From: Paenibacillus sp. JNUCC-31
GTDB lineage: Bacteria; Bacillota; Bacilli; Paenibacillales; Paenibacillaceae
Length of the DNA: 64,000 nucleotides
Assembly: GCF_014844075.1 (NCBI RefSeq)
Contig: NZ_CP062165.1
Location: forward strand, 248,001-312,000
Direction of reading: 5' to 3'
Both the position numbers and the translations under genes were made by a program. Below are positions 45,495 through 54,731 of the stretch, in pieces (the stretch's first letter is position 1; the number at the start of each line of letters is the position of its first letter). The notes under the pieces were generated by a model. The model did not search any database and was not told where the DNA came from. It saw nothing but the letters and a program-made list of their open reading frames with translations.

Positions 45495-46097
45495 TCATAT
45501 TTTCCCAATCCACTCACCGTAATTGCGATACCCCTTCAGACCGTTCATTACAAAGGGAAGGACAAGGTCTGTAAGACCACCGGTTTGATTATTCCCCCCA
45601 ACATTTAGCCAAGAATGTGCGGCGCCATATATCGCTGATCCTGTCATCGCCGAAATCATCTTTGTATGCTGGGCATCTGGTAGCAGGTGCTTCTCCCCTT
45701 TTAAGAATATGTCTTCTATGATTTGCTGCAGCATCCTCTTGATCTTCTCATCCACGAGCGAAGCAATCGATTTGGAATCCATTCTGCAATTTCGATAAAA
45801 ATCTACGATGTACTGATGCGTAAGCAGGATCAGCTGTTCACATATTTCATCTGTAAACTCATCCGCATTTATCACTTCTTCGGGAATCATCCCGAGAAAA
45901 AAATGTTCTGTGATTTCTTCTAGCAGCGCATATTTATCCTCATAATGAGCATAAAAGGTGGCACGGTTAATCGTAGCCTTTTGGGCGATATCTTTTATGG
46001 TCATGGTATCAAATCCTTTTTTCTGCAGCAAATCTCTAAAGGAGTCCCTAATTAACTGCCGTGTGCGCTTAACCCTTGGGTCTTCCTGATTTACCAT
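45495..46097 (-). CDS. TetR/AcrR-family transcriptional regulator
   Basis: 200 residues. N-terminal helix-turn-helix RDLLQKKGFDTMTIKDIAQK and ATINRATFYAHYEDKYALLE, then a helical ligand-binding half. TetR proteins repress divergent or downstream genes until a small molecule binds. It is divergent from the ketopantoate-reductase-like gene and lies ahead of the HIT gene; the palindrome at 46179 may be its site. Confidence 0.9.
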   Translation of the reverse strand: MVNQEDPRVKRTRQLIRDSFRDLLQKKGFDTMTIKDIAQKATINRATFYAHYEDKYALLEEITEHFFLGMIPEEVINADEFTDEICEQLILLTHQYIVDFYRNCRMDSKSIASLVDEKIKRMLQQIIEDIFLKGEKHLLPDAQHTKMISAMTGSAIYGAAHSWLNVGGNNQTGGLTDLVLPFVMNGLKGYRNYGEWIGKI

Positions 46098-46178
46098 ATG
46101 ATTCTCCCTCCAAAACCATCAAAGTTTCTAATCTGTTGTTTAAGCAGCTTTTCACCACATCTGGTGGTTGTACTCAGA

Positions 46179-46191
46179 AGAACAGCGTTCT
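46179..46191. promoter_or_regulatory. AGAAC-AGC-GTTCT palindrome, candidate TetR operator
   Basis: A perfect 5+5 palindrome with a 3-base centre in the 160-bp divergent region between the TetR gene and the reductase gene. Confidence 0.4.
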
Positions 46192-46257
46192 ATTATTGTA
46201 ACCAACAGCTGTCGCTTAGACAACTTATCACTTATTTGCAGGAAGGAAGGATTCAGG

Positions 46258-47178
46258 TTGAACATAAACCCACGCAGAATTTTGATAGTTGGGGCCGGTG
46301 TGATCGGCAGTTTATATGCGCTCAGATTTGTACAGTCGGGGATGGACGTAACCATGCTTGCCCGGGGAAAACGGCTGGAAGTGCTTCAAAGAAATGGGCT
46401 TAGGTATTATGACAATGGTACGATAAGACAGCTCCCCGTCAAGACGATCAGCAAGCTTGCTGACAATGACATCTATGATTTCATCTTTGTTCCTGTACGT
46501 TATGATCAGGCAGAGGCTACCCTGTCTGAGATCAGGCAAAATCAGAGTACAACCATAGTGACCTTGATCAATACTGTCGGGTATGAGCCCTGGCTTGAAA
46601 TCGTGGGTGACCGCTTGCTTCCGGCATTCCCTGGGGCAGGGGGTGATCTCAAAGGAGATGTGCTGCATGCGCAGTTTGGTTCCAAAACGTATTTTGGTGA
46701 AATAAACGGACAGGAGTCTGAAAGAGTCAAAGAACTTGCCGGATTGCTTGAAACTGCAGATTTGAAGTATGAAATACTAGTAGACATGCATGCCTTCCAT
46801 GTTTCACATGCTGCGCTCGCTGCAGTCAATAAACATTTCTATACGGATGACGGGATGGTGGATCCGGAGACAGCAAGAAGTGAAAGAATTCTTAGCAAGC
46901 TCGCTGCAGACATTAAGCAGAATATCCGTCTGGTAGAGCAAGCTGGAATTAAGGTCATTCCGGCCGAAACGAAATCATTGGGAGACTTGCCAGAGAAGGA
47001 GATTATTTCACAGTACCGCCAGATGCTGAGCGATGACTTTGTAATTGATGTCAAGCTTGGAAATAAGGCGATTAGCAGAAAAGCAGAAATCCTGTTATTG
47101 GATGAGCACCTTCATAAAAAGCTGTCCAACGTTGCGTATTATTTCCATTCTCATCATTCCTCTCCAAGAAAAAAGTAA
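46258..47178 (+). CDS. Ketopantoate reductase (PanE/ApbA)-family oxidoreductase
   Basis: 306 residues from the TTG at 46258, chosen because AAGGAAGG lies seven bases upstream; the ATG at 46168 lacks a site. The Rossmann motif ILIVGAGVIGSLYALRF and MLARGKRLEVLQRNGL are typical of PanE/ApbA, but the C-terminal half diverges from true pantothenate-pathway enzymes. Probably an NADPH-dependent reductase of another 2-oxo compound. Divergent from and probably controlled by the TetR gene. A terminator follows. Confidence 0.82.
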   Translation: MNINPRRILIVGAGVIGSLYALRFVQSGMDVTMLARGKRLEVLQRNGLRYYDNGTIRQLPVKTISKLADNDIYDFIFVPVRYDQAEATLSEIRQNQSTTIVTLINTVGYEPWLEIVGDRLLPAFPGAGGDLKGDVLHAQFGSKTYFGEINGQESERVKELAGLLETADLKYEILVDMHAFHVSHAALAAVNKHFYTDDGMVDPETARSERILSKLAADIKQNIRLVEQAGIKVIPAETKSLGDLPEKEIISQYRQMLSDDFVIDVKLGNKAISRKAEILLLDEHLHKKLSNVAYYFHSHHSSPRKK

Positions 47179-47183
47179 AAAAT

Positions 47184-47226
47184 AAATACAATCAATGATA
47201 TTAATAACTATCCATTGATTGTATTT
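47184..47226. terminator. Terminator of the reductase gene
   Basis: AAATACAATCAATG and CATTGATTGTATTT form a perfect 14-bp stem six bases after the stop codon. Confidence 0.8.
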
Positions 47227-47385
47227 AAGAACGATTATAGTATATTTTCAACTTTAATTAGAATCTATAGTATACTCATCTGTTGTGGTAGTGTTTACTG
47301 GTAGTTCAGTCGAAAGTCCTATGTACCAAAGGAGGTCGGAGTAAACAAAGTTACGATCCGCTTCAAATCCCCGCTTTCTTTAGAA

Positions 47386-48453
47386 CTATTCTTTGTTTGG
47401 AGCACTGGAACTTCCAAGAACCAACTCAAATTTAGTCCCGTTTTGGGCGTTATACAGATGGAGGTCACCGCCGTGCAGCTCCGCAATTTGCTTGGCAATG
47501 GCCAAGCCTAGACCAGAGCCCCCATCCTCTCGCCGAGTGACGTCCCCTCGGACAAAGGGATCAAACACGATTTTCTTTAATTCATCAGGGATACCCACAC
47601 CATTATCCGCAATTACTAGAGAGAGCCGCTGCTCCGATTTCTTAAGCTGAATGGTAACTTGCGTACCTGGAGGGTTATGCTGCAGAGCATTAGACAACAG
47701 ATTAATTATTGCCCTGCGCATCAGACTCGTATCACACTCCGTCATGATTTCCTCTGCAGGAATGTCCACCTCCATCTGGAAATGTTTCTCTTCGAATGGC
47801 TCATAATAATCAGCAGCGATTTCCCTCAACAATTCGGCAATATCCACTCGTTCCGTTACAAGAGAATAATCTGGCCGATCCAGCTTGGATAGATTGAAAA
47901 TCTGATCGATCAGCTCTGTTACATGTGTCGCTTTGTTAAAGATCAGCTGCAGGCACCGCTCCTTTTTTTTCTCATGTTCGAATATTCCTACCTCCAGTGC
48001 CTTGGCATACCCCAGAATCGTGGTGATCGGCGTCTTCAGATCATGAGAAAGATCGGCGAGCATTCGCCGCTTGCCATCCTGGAGTCTTCGATTCTCCGCT
48101 TCCGATTGCTCAAGCGATTCTGCCATATCATTAAAGCGTTGCTGAATGACAGAAAACTCATAGCTAGCAGTAATGTTTAGACGCTCACTATATTCACCCT
48201 CCTCCATCCGCTGTATGGCAGATGCAATCTGCTCCAACGGTCCGGTAAACCGTTTGGCTGTCCATAGGGCATACAAAAGACTGCATGTGCCAAGGAGCAC
48301 CAGGAACAGAAGTAACTGCAGTACGTTTATTTCAATGGTCCGGCTATTCATATCCATTACCAGAACGAGGAAGGTCAGCGCGACTACACCAAACGAAGCA
48401 GCAAAAAATACATAGGACTTGAACAAAGCATAAAATAACTTGTTTCTGCTCAC
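47386..48453 (-). CDS. Sensor histidine kinase (HAMP, HisKA, HATPase)
   Basis: 355 residues. Two N-terminal membrane helices with almost no extracellular loop (FAASFGVVALTFLVLVM, VLQLLLFLVLLGTCSLLYAL), a HAMP domain, the phospho-acceptor LADLSHDLKTPITTI, and ATPase boxes NALQHNPPG, VIADNGVGIP and GSGLGLAIAKQ. The short loop suggests sensing within the membrane, as in kinases answering envelope stress or cell-wall antibiotics. The start overlaps the regulator's stop by four bases. Confidence 0.9.
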   Translation of the reverse strand: MSRNKLFYALFKSYVFFAASFGVVALTFLVLVMDMNSRTIEINVLQLLLFLVLLGTCSLLYALWTAKRFTGPLEQIASAIQRMEEGEYSERLNITASYEFSVIQQRFNDMAESLEQSEAENRRLQDGKRRMLADLSHDLKTPITTILGYAKALEVGIFEHEKKKERCLQLIFNKATHVTELIDQIFNLSKLDRPDYSLVTERVDIAELLREIAADYYEPFEEKHFQMEVDIPAEEIMTECDTSLMRRAIINLLSNALQHNPPGTQVTIQLKKSEQRLSLVIADNGVGIPDELKKIVFDPFVRGDVTRREDGGSGLGLAIAKQIAELHGGDLHLYNAQNGTKFELVLGSSSAPNKE

Positions 48454-49166
48454 CGGATATCCCCCTTCTTGGCGAACTTGTATCCAAGTCCACGGATCGT
48501 TTGAATATAGAAGGGCTGCTTGGGAGACTCCTCGATTTTATCTCTCAGTCTGGATATATGAACCATGACCGTATTGGCATCCTCGTAATAATAATCCGAC
48601 CACACTTGCTCAAACAGCTGTTTTTTGGTAAAAACACGTCCGGGAGATTGCATTAACGTGGCGAGCAGTTTGTATTCAATCGCGGTCAGGGGAATCTCGA
48701 CTCCGTTCTTTCGCAGTATGTAATCAAGGTGGCTCAGGGTCAGCTCCCCAAAAACCGTATCTTTAGGCTGGTCAAGCTCAGTTTTGGATGTCTCATTAAA
48801 ATCATAGCTTCGGCGCAGCATCGCCTGAATCCTTGCTACTGCCTCCAATGGATTGAAGGGTTTGGATATAAAATCATCTGCGCCCAATTGCAATCCCCTA
48901 ATTTTGTCTTCGTCCTGATTTTTGGCTGACAATATAATGACTGGCAGCTTATACTCCGTACGCAACAATTGTAATAACTGCATTCCATCCAGCTCCGGCA
49001 TCATAATATCCAGCACGGCAAGGTCGATTTTTTCCCGCCGCATGCATGCCCACGCCTCCGCGCCGTCATAGGCTTTCACGATCCGTATGCCTTCCTTTGC
49101 AAGAAATTCCCCCAGCAGTTCTATAATCTCGCGGTTGTCATCAACTAGCAACACTGTTCTTAACAC
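48450..49166 (-). CDS. OmpR-family response regulator
   Basis: 238 residues from GTG at 49166, where GGAGGGCC sits upstream. Receiver: LLVDDNREIIELL, LDIMMPELDGMQ (phospho-acceptor Asp) and FISKPFNP. Output: a winged helix with LTAIEYKLLATLMQSPGRVF and TVMVHISRLRDKIE. It is coupled to the kinase gene and divergent from the membrane serine hydrolase gene at 49334, its likeliest target. Confidence 0.92.
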   Translation of the reverse strand: MLRTVLLVDDNREIIELLGEFLAKEGIRIVKAYDGAEAWACMRREKIDLAVLDIMMPELDGMQLLQLLRTEYKLPVIILSAKNQDEDKIRGLQLGADDFISKPFNPLEAVARIQAMLRRSYDFNETSKTELDQPKDTVFGELTLSHLDYILRKNGVEIPLTAIEYKLLATLMQSPGRVFTKKQLFEQVWSDYYYEDANTVMVHISRLRDKIEESPKQPFYIQTIRGLGYKFAKKGDIR

Positions 49167-49333
49167 AAACCGGCCCTCCAGTTCAACATCATATATATGT
49201 CTCCAGTGTAACACGCCAATCTGCGTTTGGGTTTCCAGTTAAGACTAATTTAAGAATAGGGACAGATTGATGTAAGTTAGCTGCGTTATTGTAAATCAAT
49301 AGTAATGCACATCACTATTAGGAGGTGTATGGA

Positions 49334-51232
49334 TTGAAGCTTAGGTGCGCATTATTCACTCTGATCTTTCTTATCTTGAATGCAATGGGGGAATTCACCA
49401 GTGTGGTGGCTGCCGATGAATCGCTCCTGTCAGCCCAACTGGAACAAACCCTGGATTCTATTGTAAACGAGGCGATGACGAAGGATCATATCCCTGGTGT
49501 AGCCGTTGTTGTAACAATGGGGGACAAGATTATTTTCAAAAAAGGGTACGGCTATGCGGACATCGATCGAAAAATCCCAATAGATCCGGAACGAACCATC
49601 ATGCCAGTCGGCTCACTGACTAAGAGCTTGACAGCAACGGCAATTATGCAGTTAGAAGAACAAGGGAAATTGTCGATGGAAGAGGATGTAAACTCCTACC
49701 TCTCTTCATTCCAGATCCCTTTGTATCAACAGCATCCCGTTACCTTGCAGCATCTGCTGACCCATACCGCCGGGCTGGATGAAGCTTTATACGGTATCGC
49801 CGCCGCTTCACCATCCAAGACTGTTCCTTTAGGAGAATTCCTGAAACGATACATCCGTGAGCAGCCACCTGTCCGCACGCCTGGCAAGGAATATGCATAC
49901 AGTAATGCCGGATTCGGACTTGCAGCCTATGTCCTGGAAAAGGTAAGCGGCAGATCGCTGGATGATTATCTGTCCCGCCATGTGTTTGAGCCTCTGGATA
50001 TGCCAAGCGCTGCCCTCAATGCGACGGAGTCAGTCGACATGGCCCGTTCTTACACGTATCTGAATGGGGAGTACAAGCAAGTTCCCTACTCCTATGTCAA
50101 TATACCAGGCGCGGGAGGCATAAGCGTAGTCCCTTCGGAATGGGCGCATTATATGATTGCTCATCTGAACGAAGGCCGTTATCAGGATAATCGTATTCTC
50201 AACCCCAACTCGGTTGAAGCCATGCATTCACGACATTTCTCGGAGCATCCGGATCTGGAGGGTTTGGGCTACGGATTTTATCGCACCCGGACGAAGAGCG
50301 GCCTGCTGACACTGTGGCATACGGGCGATATTGATGGCTTCTCAGCAAAGATGGAATTGATTCCTTCCCGGAAGAGCGGGATCCTTGTGATCAGCAATGC
50401 AACTCCAGAGGGCATCTCCGTCCATGATAAGGTAACGGCAGCCATCACTGGTTTACTTTCGGATGGCGATGATCATGATGTACGACACAGCGATGCTCCT
50501 GCCGACAATTTACAGCAATATGAACGAATGTATACAATGAATCTTGGACCTCAACATGGATGGGGAAAATGGTTTCGATGGCTTGGAGCAAAGGATTATC
50601 AGGTCAAGAGTTCGGGAGATGCTCTGGTCGTTAAGGGGGTCTTTCCAGGAGGAAGTGGAGAAACCGAGAGCAGAGTCTATATCCCCGTAAGCGAAGGCTT
50701 GTTTCAGGATCAAGTCCGCGAGGACACCCTTTCGTTTCACCAAGAGAACGGATTCTGGAAGTTAACTTTTACACAAGGTGTAACCATCCTTGAAAAACCG
50801 CCATGGTGGTTCCATCCTGCCACCTTCTTTGCTACTTATGTTGTTGTAGGCCTGTTCTGGATTCTTGTGTGCATAATCGGCATCCTGCAATATTTGCTGC
50901 GTTTCATCAAGAGAAAGAAGCAGCCCTTTCCCGGACCAGTGGCCTGGATTGCATCCCTGCAAACCGTCTATTTGATCGGACAATTCCTGTATGGAAATTC
51001 GGAAGTTTTCGCTCGTGGTTATCCAACTTGGTATGCCTGGGGATTCTCCTCTCTCCCCTTACTTGCGCTCGCTGGAGCTGTTATCTTGGGTGTCCGGACA
51101 TTCCGTTTTCGGAAATCCTATACCGGGAAGCAGCAGTTACGAGCATGCTTCTCTGCGATGACGGCTATTTTATGCCTGCTCTATGACTTGTTTTTGTTCT
51201 ATTGGAACATGCTCTCGATTCATTACTCTTAA
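49334..51232 (+). CDS. Membrane-anchored beta-lactamase-fold serine hydrolase
   Basis: 632 residues. TTG at 49334 lies eight bases after AGGAGG; the GTG at 49325 overlaps that site. A signal peptide leads into a class-C-like domain: SLTKSLTATAIMQLEEQGKL (SxxK), AYSNAGFGLAAYVLEKVSG (YxN) and LWHTGDIDGF (HTG). About 60 residues after it comes a C-terminal half with four membrane helices. Enzymes of this type act outside the membrane on peptidoglycan peptides, D-amino-acid peptides or esters; none can be chosen here. Divergent from a two-component system and similar in build to the gene at 59076. Confidence 0.88.
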   Translation: MKLRCALFTLIFLILNAMGEFTSVVAADESLLSAQLEQTLDSIVNEAMTKDHIPGVAVVVTMGDKIIFKKGYGYADIDRKIPIDPERTIMPVGSLTKSLTATAIMQLEEQGKLSMEEDVNSYLSSFQIPLYQQHPVTLQHLLTHTAGLDEALYGIAAASPSKTVPLGEFLKRYIREQPPVRTPGKEYAYSNAGFGLAAYVLEKVSGRSLDDYLSRHVFEPLDMPSAALNATESVDMARSYTYLNGEYKQVPYSYVNIPGAGGISVVPSEWAHYMIAHLNEGRYQDNRILNPNSVEAMHSRHFSEHPDLEGLGYGFYRTRTKSGLLTLWHTGDIDGFSAKMELIPSRKSGILVISNATPEGISVHDKVTAAITGLLSDGDDHDVRHSDAPADNLQQYERMYTMNLGPQHGWGKWFRWLGAKDYQVKSSGDALVVKGVFPGGSGETESRVYIPVSEGLFQDQVREDTLSFHQENGFWKLTFTQGVTILEKPPWWFHPATFFATYVVVGLFWILVCIIGILQYLLRFIKRKKQPFPGPVAWIASLQTVYLIGQFLYGNSEVFARGYPTWYAWGFSSLPLLALAGAVILGVRTFRFRKSYTGKQQLRACFSAMTAILCLLYDLFLFYWNMLSIHYS

Positions 51233-51295
51233 AACCGGTATACATGTTTGCACGAATGAAAGCAGTGGGCTGGAACCGGCAGCCTGTTCCGTAAT

Positions 51296-52798
51296 TTATA
51301 ATAGCGAGGTTACGAACTTTGCTTCCGGAAAACGGCTATCCGGTCCTTTCATTAAGATTCCGCCTTGATTTTTCAGATACATATCGAAGAAATCCAGCAT
51401 ATAGGCATTGATAACGGAGTTCGCTCTTTCGGGTGCGATCTTTCCTGTAATGCCCAACATGTTGAACATCGGAGAAATGAACTGCACATCGGCAAAATTC
51501 AAATGCTCGGTATTTTCGATATAGAGAACTTGTCCCCCCTCTTCGACCGTTTCGCGCATCCGTTCAAGCTCCAACTTTTTATCTTCCGTTACTTGATCCT
51601 CCCACTCTCTTGTTGAGCCCATACGGTTAATCTCTGCATCCGTGTAGACCCGGTTATCCACCACCATTTTTAATTTTTCGAAATAGCTTTCCGAGTTGAT
51701 GAACAAAAACGGCTTTCGCAGACCCTCTCTGTCACGCAGACGATAAAGCCCTCCATCCAGGTCTATTCCAACCGCGATTCGCGGATCGTAAGAAGCGTCA
51801 TAGGCCGTCGCTCCGCCGATGGAATGACCGAACACCCCGACATGGCCGAGATCCATCCTGCCTTTTAGATGACTTGGAATCTGCCCCGATTGGATGAGCT
51901 CGAATTGATCCAGCGCAAAAGTTACATCGTCGGTTAAAACTTTTCCCAACTTGTCGCGAATTTTTCTACCCGTCCGGTAATCCTGCTCAGGCGAGAATAA
52001 GTCGTTGGTTGTGCTGGTTGTGATTCGACCGTCCGGAAATTTGGTTGCAAATGTATTGTAGGTGTGGTCGATCACTGCCACGATATATCCGTGACTCGCG
52101 AGATTTTCGGCTTGCGACGTGTGGAGGAACCTGGAAGATCCGTTGCCGGGATTCGCAAGGATCAGCGGGTATGAAGTCTGTGCCGAAGAGACTTCGGCCC
52201 CAGAATAAGCATGACTGGATACGTACTTCAGGTGTTGAAAAGTAAACCCGGGAAGGCCATAGTCCGCGGCCATATAACGTAAAATCTGAGTATCGGGGAT
52301 AAAGGGAGCGTACTTACCGGTGCCAGCTTGAGCCGGATACCATACCTGAACCATCAATTCTCTCTTACCATCTCTGGCTTCGTCGAACATCTCTTCCCTA
52401 TTTGTATCCACGAAATGAAAAGTTTGTGTTCCTACCTTAAATTCTCCTGTCGGTTCAGGTAGTTTAAATACAGGAAAAGCATACATGAGACCCGCTGTTA
52501 CGACCAGCATTATCGCTATAGCGGTATACGCTGAACCCAACATGAATCGCGGGATTTTTTTTGGACCGTTTTTTTTAAAATAGCTATAACCTGAAATGGC
52601 TAAAAAAATGATCGTTATGCAATATGGGAAAAATAGCTGAACTCTGTATCCTTCCACCGTCCAATGAATGACCAGTAACAGTGTGGCGATCCCGCTTGCA
52701 ACGAATACCGGAATTCTACGCCTTCCTTTTTTTAATAGGACTGTTAATGTAAACAAGCCGATGTTTGATAAAAAAAGCAACAGTTCAAACAGCCTCAT
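51296..52798 (-). CDS. Membrane alpha/beta hydrolase, PAF-acetylhydrolase type
   Basis: 500 residues. Four N-terminal membrane helices (ELLLFLSNIGLFTLTVLL to AIAIMLVVTAGLMYAF) and a hydrolase domain resembling platelet-activating-factor acetylhydrolase: MVQVWYPAQ, LANPGNGSS, nucleophile GVFGHSIGGATAYDA, acid region GIDLDGGLYR and ENTEHLNFAD with the catalytic His. It probably removes short acyl groups from lipids or other esters at the outer membrane face. The start overlaps the end of a small upstream frame by four bases. Confidence 0.85.
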   Translation of the reverse strand: MRLFELLLFLSNIGLFTLTVLLKKGRRRIPVFVASGIATLLLVIHWTVEGYRVQLFFPYCITIIFLAISGYSYFKKNGPKKIPRFMLGSAYTAIAIMLVVTAGLMYAFPVFKLPEPTGEFKVGTQTFHFVDTNREEMFDEARDGKRELMVQVWYPAQAGTGKYAPFIPDTQILRYMAADYGLPGFTFQHLKYVSSHAYSGAEVSSAQTSYPLILANPGNGSSRFLHTSQAENLASHGYIVAVIDHTYNTFATKFPDGRITTSTTNDLFSPEQDYRTGRKIRDKLGKVLTDDVTFALDQFELIQSGQIPSHLKGRMDLGHVGVFGHSIGGATAYDASYDPRIAVGIDLDGGLYRLRDREGLRKPFLFINSESYFEKLKMVVDNRVYTDAEINRMGSTREWEDQVTEDKKLELERMRETVEEGGQVLYIENTEHLNFADVQFISPMFNMLGITGKIAPERANSVINAYMLDFFDMYLKNQGGILMKGPDSRFPEAKFVTSLL

Positions 52799-53025
52799 CT
52801 CGATTCTCCTTTTAAAAACATTTCTATTTCCGTATGTTCCAATCTTATTCTGCCAGGCTGGCCTAAGCTATCGATTTGGCTTACATCTACCTTACAAGTT
52901 TGTAATTCGACCTTGCGGTAATGGAGGACGCGTAAAACGGTGGAATTGAAGCATACGAGCCGGTGCATATTTAGATCACCATTTAAATGGAATGACACCA
53001 TGTTTTCGACCTCGGCTTGGGACAA
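52795..53025 (-). CDS. Small hypothetical protein coupled to the hydrolase gene
   Basis: 76 residues from a TTG with AGGA upstream. The stop overlaps the hydrolase start as ATGA, a pattern of translational coupling. The sequence (MVSFHLNGDLNMHRLVCFNS, IRLEHTEIEMFLKGESR) has no membrane part and no motif I know. It could be a short partner or the tail of a decayed gene. Confidence 0.35.
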   Translation of the reverse strand: MSQAEVENMVSFHLNGDLNMHRLVCFNSTVLRVLHYRKVELQTCKVDVSQIDSLGQPGRIRLEHTEIEMFLKGESR

Positions 53026-53070
53026 GAACTCGGTCCTTAAAATCAGCCATCAGGAACTTTGCAAATAAAA

Positions 53071-53091
53071 AAGCCGCTAATGAAGCGGCTT
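53071..53091. terminator. Hairpin AAGCCGC/GCGGCTT
   Basis: A perfect 7-bp GC-rich stem, TAATGAA loop, flanked by A-run and TTTG; lies upstream of the small coupled gene on the minus strand and may end unrelated transcripts. A related GCCGCTAA motif is at 5089. Confidence 0.55.
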
Positions 53092-53303
53092 TGCATAGAA
53101 TGATGTTTTTGTCGCGTAAAAGACTTTAATCGTAAAAATTCCATCAACAATTCTCAAATTCCATCCACAGTGCGAATGCTGTATTGATCACTTTACTACG
53201 CCGCTTGCGTCAAAATAGAAGGTTCCTTTCGACACTTTATCATAGGCTTTTCCGTTCTTAGATACTTCATTTTCAAATTATTCAAGTTATTTCACAAAAA
53301 AGA

Positions 53304-53334
53304 AAAGAGCTGCTTGATCATTCGGCAGCTCTTT
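53304..53334. terminator. Hairpin AAAGAGCTGC/GCAGCTCTTT
   Basis: A perfect 10-bp stem with A- and T-rich flanks, about 100 bases past the uppP stop codon on the wrong side of no other gene; it can end uppP transcripts only if read from the plus strand, so its partner gene is uncertain. Confidence 0.5.
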
Positions 53335-53430
53335 ATTTATCTTTGTATTCGTTTCTTATTGTTTAGTTGGATCCACTTCCGTTAGCCTAATGATAGCGGG
53401 TATATTTCTTTAATAATCCCCAAAAATCAT

Positions 53431-54234
53431 TTAATGCATGACGATTAAATAGAACAGAGCTGCTAAGACAAAACGGTATAGTGCAAACCATTCCAATCGG
53501 AGTCGCTTAATTAATTTAATGAACGTCACTACTGCAATCATCGCCACAAGAAAGGACGTCGTAAAGCCAATCAACATTAGAATGATATCGTCAGTATTCA
53601 GTAAATAGCGACTATCGTACAAATCCAACAAGCTTGCACCAAACATAACAGGCACGGAAATGAGGAACGTAAAGTCTGCGGCCGCTTTTTGGCTAGTCCC
53701 AAGCAAAAGACCACCTGAAATCGTCGAACCTGATCTCGAAAATCCCGGCCACAAGGCCAAACATTGGAACAGGCCAATCCCAAGAGCTTGTTTATAATTA
53801 ATCCCATCCATCGTATCTGCGGTTTCGGTTCTTCTACTCCGTGCTGCGATAATCATCAATAAACCACCCGCAACTAGACCGATCAAGACAGGGGTTGGGC
53901 CGAATAATTGGCTTTTTATTGTATCCTTGAAGAGAAGATATACAATTAATGCTGGCAACATAGCCAAGATCATATGAATTACATTTAATCCTTTACTCTG
54001 GGAAAAATCCATTCTAATCAGATTAGCCCCAATCTGCAAATACCTTTTCCAATAAAGAATTAGAACCGCCATCACTGCACCCAGCTGTATAACAATTTTA
54101 AAAGTTATCGCAGCGTCTCCATCAAAGCTAAGCAAATTGCCTGCTAAAATAAGATGTCCAGTAGACGATACCGGTAAAAATTCAGTTAAGCCCTCTATTA
54201 TGCCAAGTATTATTGCTTTAATTACATCTGTCAT
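53431..54234 (-). CDS. uppP: Undecaprenyl-diphosphatase UppP (BacA)
   Basis: 267 residues with about eight membrane helices. The signature motifs EGLTEFLPVSSTGHLIL near the N-terminus and WPGFSRSGSTISGGLLLG near residue 165 are intact. It recycles the carrier lipid by hydrolysing undecaprenyl diphosphate to the monophosphate at the membrane; extra dosage gives bacitracin resistance. AGGGG lies ten bases before the ATG inside one arm of an inverted repeat (54240-54296). Confidence 0.95.
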   Translation of the reverse strand: MTDVIKAIILGIIEGLTEFLPVSSTGHLILAGNLLSFDGDAAITFKIVIQLGAVMAVLILYWKRYLQIGANLIRMDFSQSKGLNVIHMILAMLPALIVYLLFKDTIKSQLFGPTPVLIGLVAGGLLMIIAARSRRTETADTMDGINYKQALGIGLFQCLALWPGFSRSGSTISGGLLLGTSQKAAADFTFLISVPVMFGASLLDLYDSRYLLNTDDIILMLIGFTTSFLVAMIAVVTFIKLIKRLRLEWFALYRFVLAALFYLIVMH

Positions 54235-54239
54235 CAGTG

Positions 54240-54296
54240 GATGTCCCCTTTTCGGAAATAAACTGGTTTAACATTTCCCAGTATAAGGGGGACATC
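54240..54296 (-). promoter_or_regulatory. Inverted repeat enclosing the uppP ribosome binding site
   Basis: On the minus strand GATGTCCCCCTT and AAGGGGACATC are near-perfect complements 34 bases apart. The 3' arm contains the AGGGG ribosome site. If transcription starts upstream of 54296 the site could be hidden in a hairpin. Confidence 0.5.
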
Positions 54297-54664
54297 TACC
54301 TATTCCCATCGATTCACATAACAAAATCCTATTCAGAATGACATAATTGTCACTTTTTTCATTTTGTAGGAAGCAACTCATCTGTTCTCCCGGTAGGCTC
54401 ATAAAAGTTTACCAGCATTTCGCCTTCAGCCCTCGAAATTCTCCGACTGGTTGTCATGCGCTGATCCTCGCTACGCTTGCACATTGGCTGCAAACGAAAA
54501 GAATCCGTTCGCTAAGGTGAAGATATTCCATACGCTCCGGTCTTTTCACATGTTGAACCCGTTTTTAACGCACAAAAATTCAACATGCATGTCTCTGAGC
54601 GACCTCAGTAACCGATTTCCACGCTTTCTTCGAAGAATCAGATAGCCTAAGGTTAACCCCAGGG
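54297..54664. other. Intergenic stretch upstream of uppP, no recognised gene
   Basis: About 370 bases. No frame with a ribosome site, no RNA gene, and no remnant I can name. It presumably carries the uppP promoter at its left end. Confidence 0.4.
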
Positions 54665-54709
54665 AATGAAGAAGAACCGTCACATTCTCATGGCCGGCTC
54701 TTCTTCATT
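54665..54709 (-). terminator. Terminator of the MFS exporter gene
   Basis: AATGAAGAAGA pairs with TCTTCTTCATT, with a further CCG/CGG inside the loop, just after the stop codon at 54732. Confidence 0.75.
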
Positions 54710-54731
54710 AAATTTTATAGATATCGTGAAA

